A stretch of 13,979 nucleotides of DNA from Bacteroidia bacterium (GTDB lineage Bacteria > Bacteroidota > Bacteroidia > Flavobacteriales > Flavobacteriaceae). Positions 12,942 to 13,979 of the stretch are shown here, piece by piece. Made by a program: the position numbers and the translations under genes. How positions within the stretch are numbered: position 1 is the stretch's first letter; each line of letters starts with the position of its first letter. The notes beneath the pieces were generated by a model, which worked only from the letters and a program-made list of their open reading frames with translations, ran no database searches and was not told where the DNA came from. The stretch lies in assembly GCA_018679315.1 (NCBI GenBank), contig JAHHLF010000201.1:1-13979 (forward strand). The letters run 5' to 3'.

Positions 12942-13649
12942 TTATTTCTTTGCCTTATGGAATTTTTCGGCCACTTTTAAGGCGATACCGTAAGAGGCTT
13001 TTTCAACCTTCCCTGCGATCAAGGCTTTTCCATCATTCTCTAATTCATCAATATGGAATTTCATATCCCCATCCTGTAAGTGGGTATATCCCGCATTGGT
13101 TTTCCATACCAAGGCCAGGTCTGATGTTCGTATGATTCGTATAAAACATCCTAACTGCAGGTTGTATTTTCGCCATTTAATAGGCATATACGTAGCCTGG
13201 AATCCCATTAAGGGGACAATGACTTCCACTATATAATCTGCTTCTGTGCCTTCATACTTAGAGAGGTCCTTAAGTTCTCTGTTCATGGCAAATTCATAGG
13301 CATCTTCCCGAAACTCTAAATTGGAAACGATCCCTTCTGCACGAAGTACACTATCCAGATCTTTTTGGATCCGGGCAGAGGGGTAGAAGCGATGGCGCAT
13401 GCCATCTTTAGCCTCGTCCGAATCTGTCAGATCGGCAACTAAACCAGCTCCTACAGCGTCTTTAGGTGTCATAATATGCAGCGGCGGCGCTTCGTATCGA
13501 ACGAGAAGCACCTTGGCTGATTTAATATTCTCTTTTTCCTCTGGAGTTAATTTCGCCTTTTTTTGAGCAAAAACTGCGCTCGTCACACACAGGGCAAGTA
13601 CTATTGAAAGTATAATTCTCAGGACTATGTTGTCTTTGTTAAGATTCAT
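12942..13649 (-). CDS. Secreted protein of unknown function
   Basis: The protein is 235 aa from the ATG at 13649, which gives a clean signal peptide (residues 1-29, ending LCVTSAVFAQ) and a 10-base gap from the preceding gene. A further in-frame ATG at 13676 would overlap that gene by 17 bases and is less likely. The mature protein starts with a lysine/glutamate-rich segment, then VLLVRYEAPPLHIMTPKDAVGAG, a mixed alpha/beta region with ADYIVEVIVPLMGFQATYMP, and WRKYNLQLGCFIRIIRTSDLALVWKT, which resembles a strand pair of an envelope protein. I do not recognise the family. It is probably co-transcribed with the outer-membrane-type protein upstream, suggesting a joint envelope function. Confidence 0.7.
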   Translation of the reverse strand: MNLNKDNIVLRIILSIVLALCVTSAVFAQKKAKLTPEEKENIKSAKVLLVRYEAPPLHIMTPKDAVGAGLVADLTDSDEAKDGMRHRFYPSARIQKDLDSVLRAEGIVSNLEFREDAYEFAMNRELKDLSKYEGTEADYIVEVIVPLMGFQATYMPIKWRKYNLQLGCFIRIIRTSDLALVWKTNAGYTHLQDGDMKFHIDELENDGKALIAGKVEKASYGIALKVAEKFHKAKK

Positions 13650-13659
13650 TACTACAGGT

Positions 13660-13979
13660 TTAATTGAAACGATCATTTAGAAAAGTGTACTCAATACCCA
13701 GGGTAAGAGTCGTCCAATCCCTGTCACCAACACCTATACTTGTATATGAAAAGTTGATCTCCGTACTGGTTCCAAATAAGAATCCGATCGTTGGACGATA
13801 ATAGAGTCCGCCGTCATTACCTTCGTTCAATCCCAGCGCATGTCCGGCATCGATACCAAAAGATATACTGTCTGAAGGCCAAATGCGTACTGATCCGGCT
13901 AAGGGCACAAATTGAATGCTAGGAAGATCTGTTAAGACAACTTCAGAATGAAAGGTTTCCGGGATACCGTGGATATAGC
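13660..13979 (-). CDS. Probable outer-membrane beta-barrel protein, C-terminal part (truncated by window edge)
   Basis: On the minus strand the frame is open from the window edge and ends with TAA at 13662-13660, leaving about 105 residues. These alternate in the way of amphipathic strands: VRIWPSDSISFGIDAGHALGL, YYRPTIGFLFG, STEINFSYTSIGVG and DWTTLTLGIEYTFLNDRFN. Aromatic residues end the last strand, as in barrel proteins handled by the BAM complex. The N-terminus is outside the window, so length and type are unknown. The next gene starts 10 bases later. Confidence 0.65.
   Translation of the reverse strand, partial: YIHGIPETFHSEVVLTDLPSIQFVPLAGSVRIWPSDSISFGIDAGHALGLNEGNDGGLYYRPTIGFLFGTSTEINFSYTSIGVGDRDWTTLTLGIEYTFLNDRFN

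Overview
The window looks like a chromosome segment from a marine-type member of the Bacteroidota, most likely Flavobacteriaceae. The signs are Bacteroidota-type promoter elements (TTG/TTTG about 20 bases upstream of TAnnTTTG), almost no Shine-Dalgarno sequences, a lipoprotein with an acidic stretch after its cysteine, and gene families typical of the group (EF-G2, TPR-linked class III cyclases, secreted lipocalin-like lipoproteins). The genus cannot be named from the sequence alone. No rRNA, tRNA, IS element, phage gene or CRISPR array was seen.

Layout: genes on the + strand fill 1-11365 and genes on the - strand fill 11422-13979, meeting at a shared hairpin terminator (11363-11392). From the left: the 3' end of a SAM-dependent methyltransferase; an isoaspartate methyltransferase (pcm) with an N-terminal export or anchor segment; a 542-base intergenic region dense in inverted repeats with a possible small minus-strand transcript; an EF-G paralogue (fusA2) that lacks the catalytic histidine; an M19-family dipeptidase-like enzyme; a DUF2953-like/GerW-like pair that mirrors ytfI-ytfJ of Firmicutes; a strong terminator; then the most distinctive part, 6568-11365. 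That part is a tandem duplication of a two-gene module. Each copy has a small predicted beta-rich protein followed by a membrane-spanning receptor with periplasmic TPR repeats and a cytoplasmic adenylate cyclase domain.

The two small proteins (164 and 152 aa) are divergent but share the spaced motifs WxG, FDxxVLxGxGGxxxxV and TFxIDPKxK. The two cyclases are clear paralogues with complete catalytic residues and ATP-type specificity residues. My inference is that each small protein is a partner (ligand, inhibitor or adaptor) for its TPR receptor and so controls cAMP synthesis. This is the best candidate in the window for an undescribed system. Only the second small protein has a signal peptide, so the two units may sense different compartments.

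The minus-strand block holds (in transcription order) the end of a probable outer-membrane beta-barrel protein, a secreted protein of unknown function, a Crp/Fnr-family regulator without a canonical cAMP-binding cassette, a small DUF2892 membrane protein and a lipocalin-like lipoprotein. The DUF2892 gene has a perfect TAnnTTTG box with a CRP-like palindrome centred about 41 bases upstream of its predicted transcription start. A 26-base inverted repeat (13-base arms, 2-base gap) sits upstream of the lipoprotein gene. Two cyclases, a Crp-family regulator, a CRP-like box and an EF-G2 gene (under control of a Crp-like regulator in Bacteroides) all lie within 14 kb. That is suggestive of a shared regulatory theme, but it is not proof.
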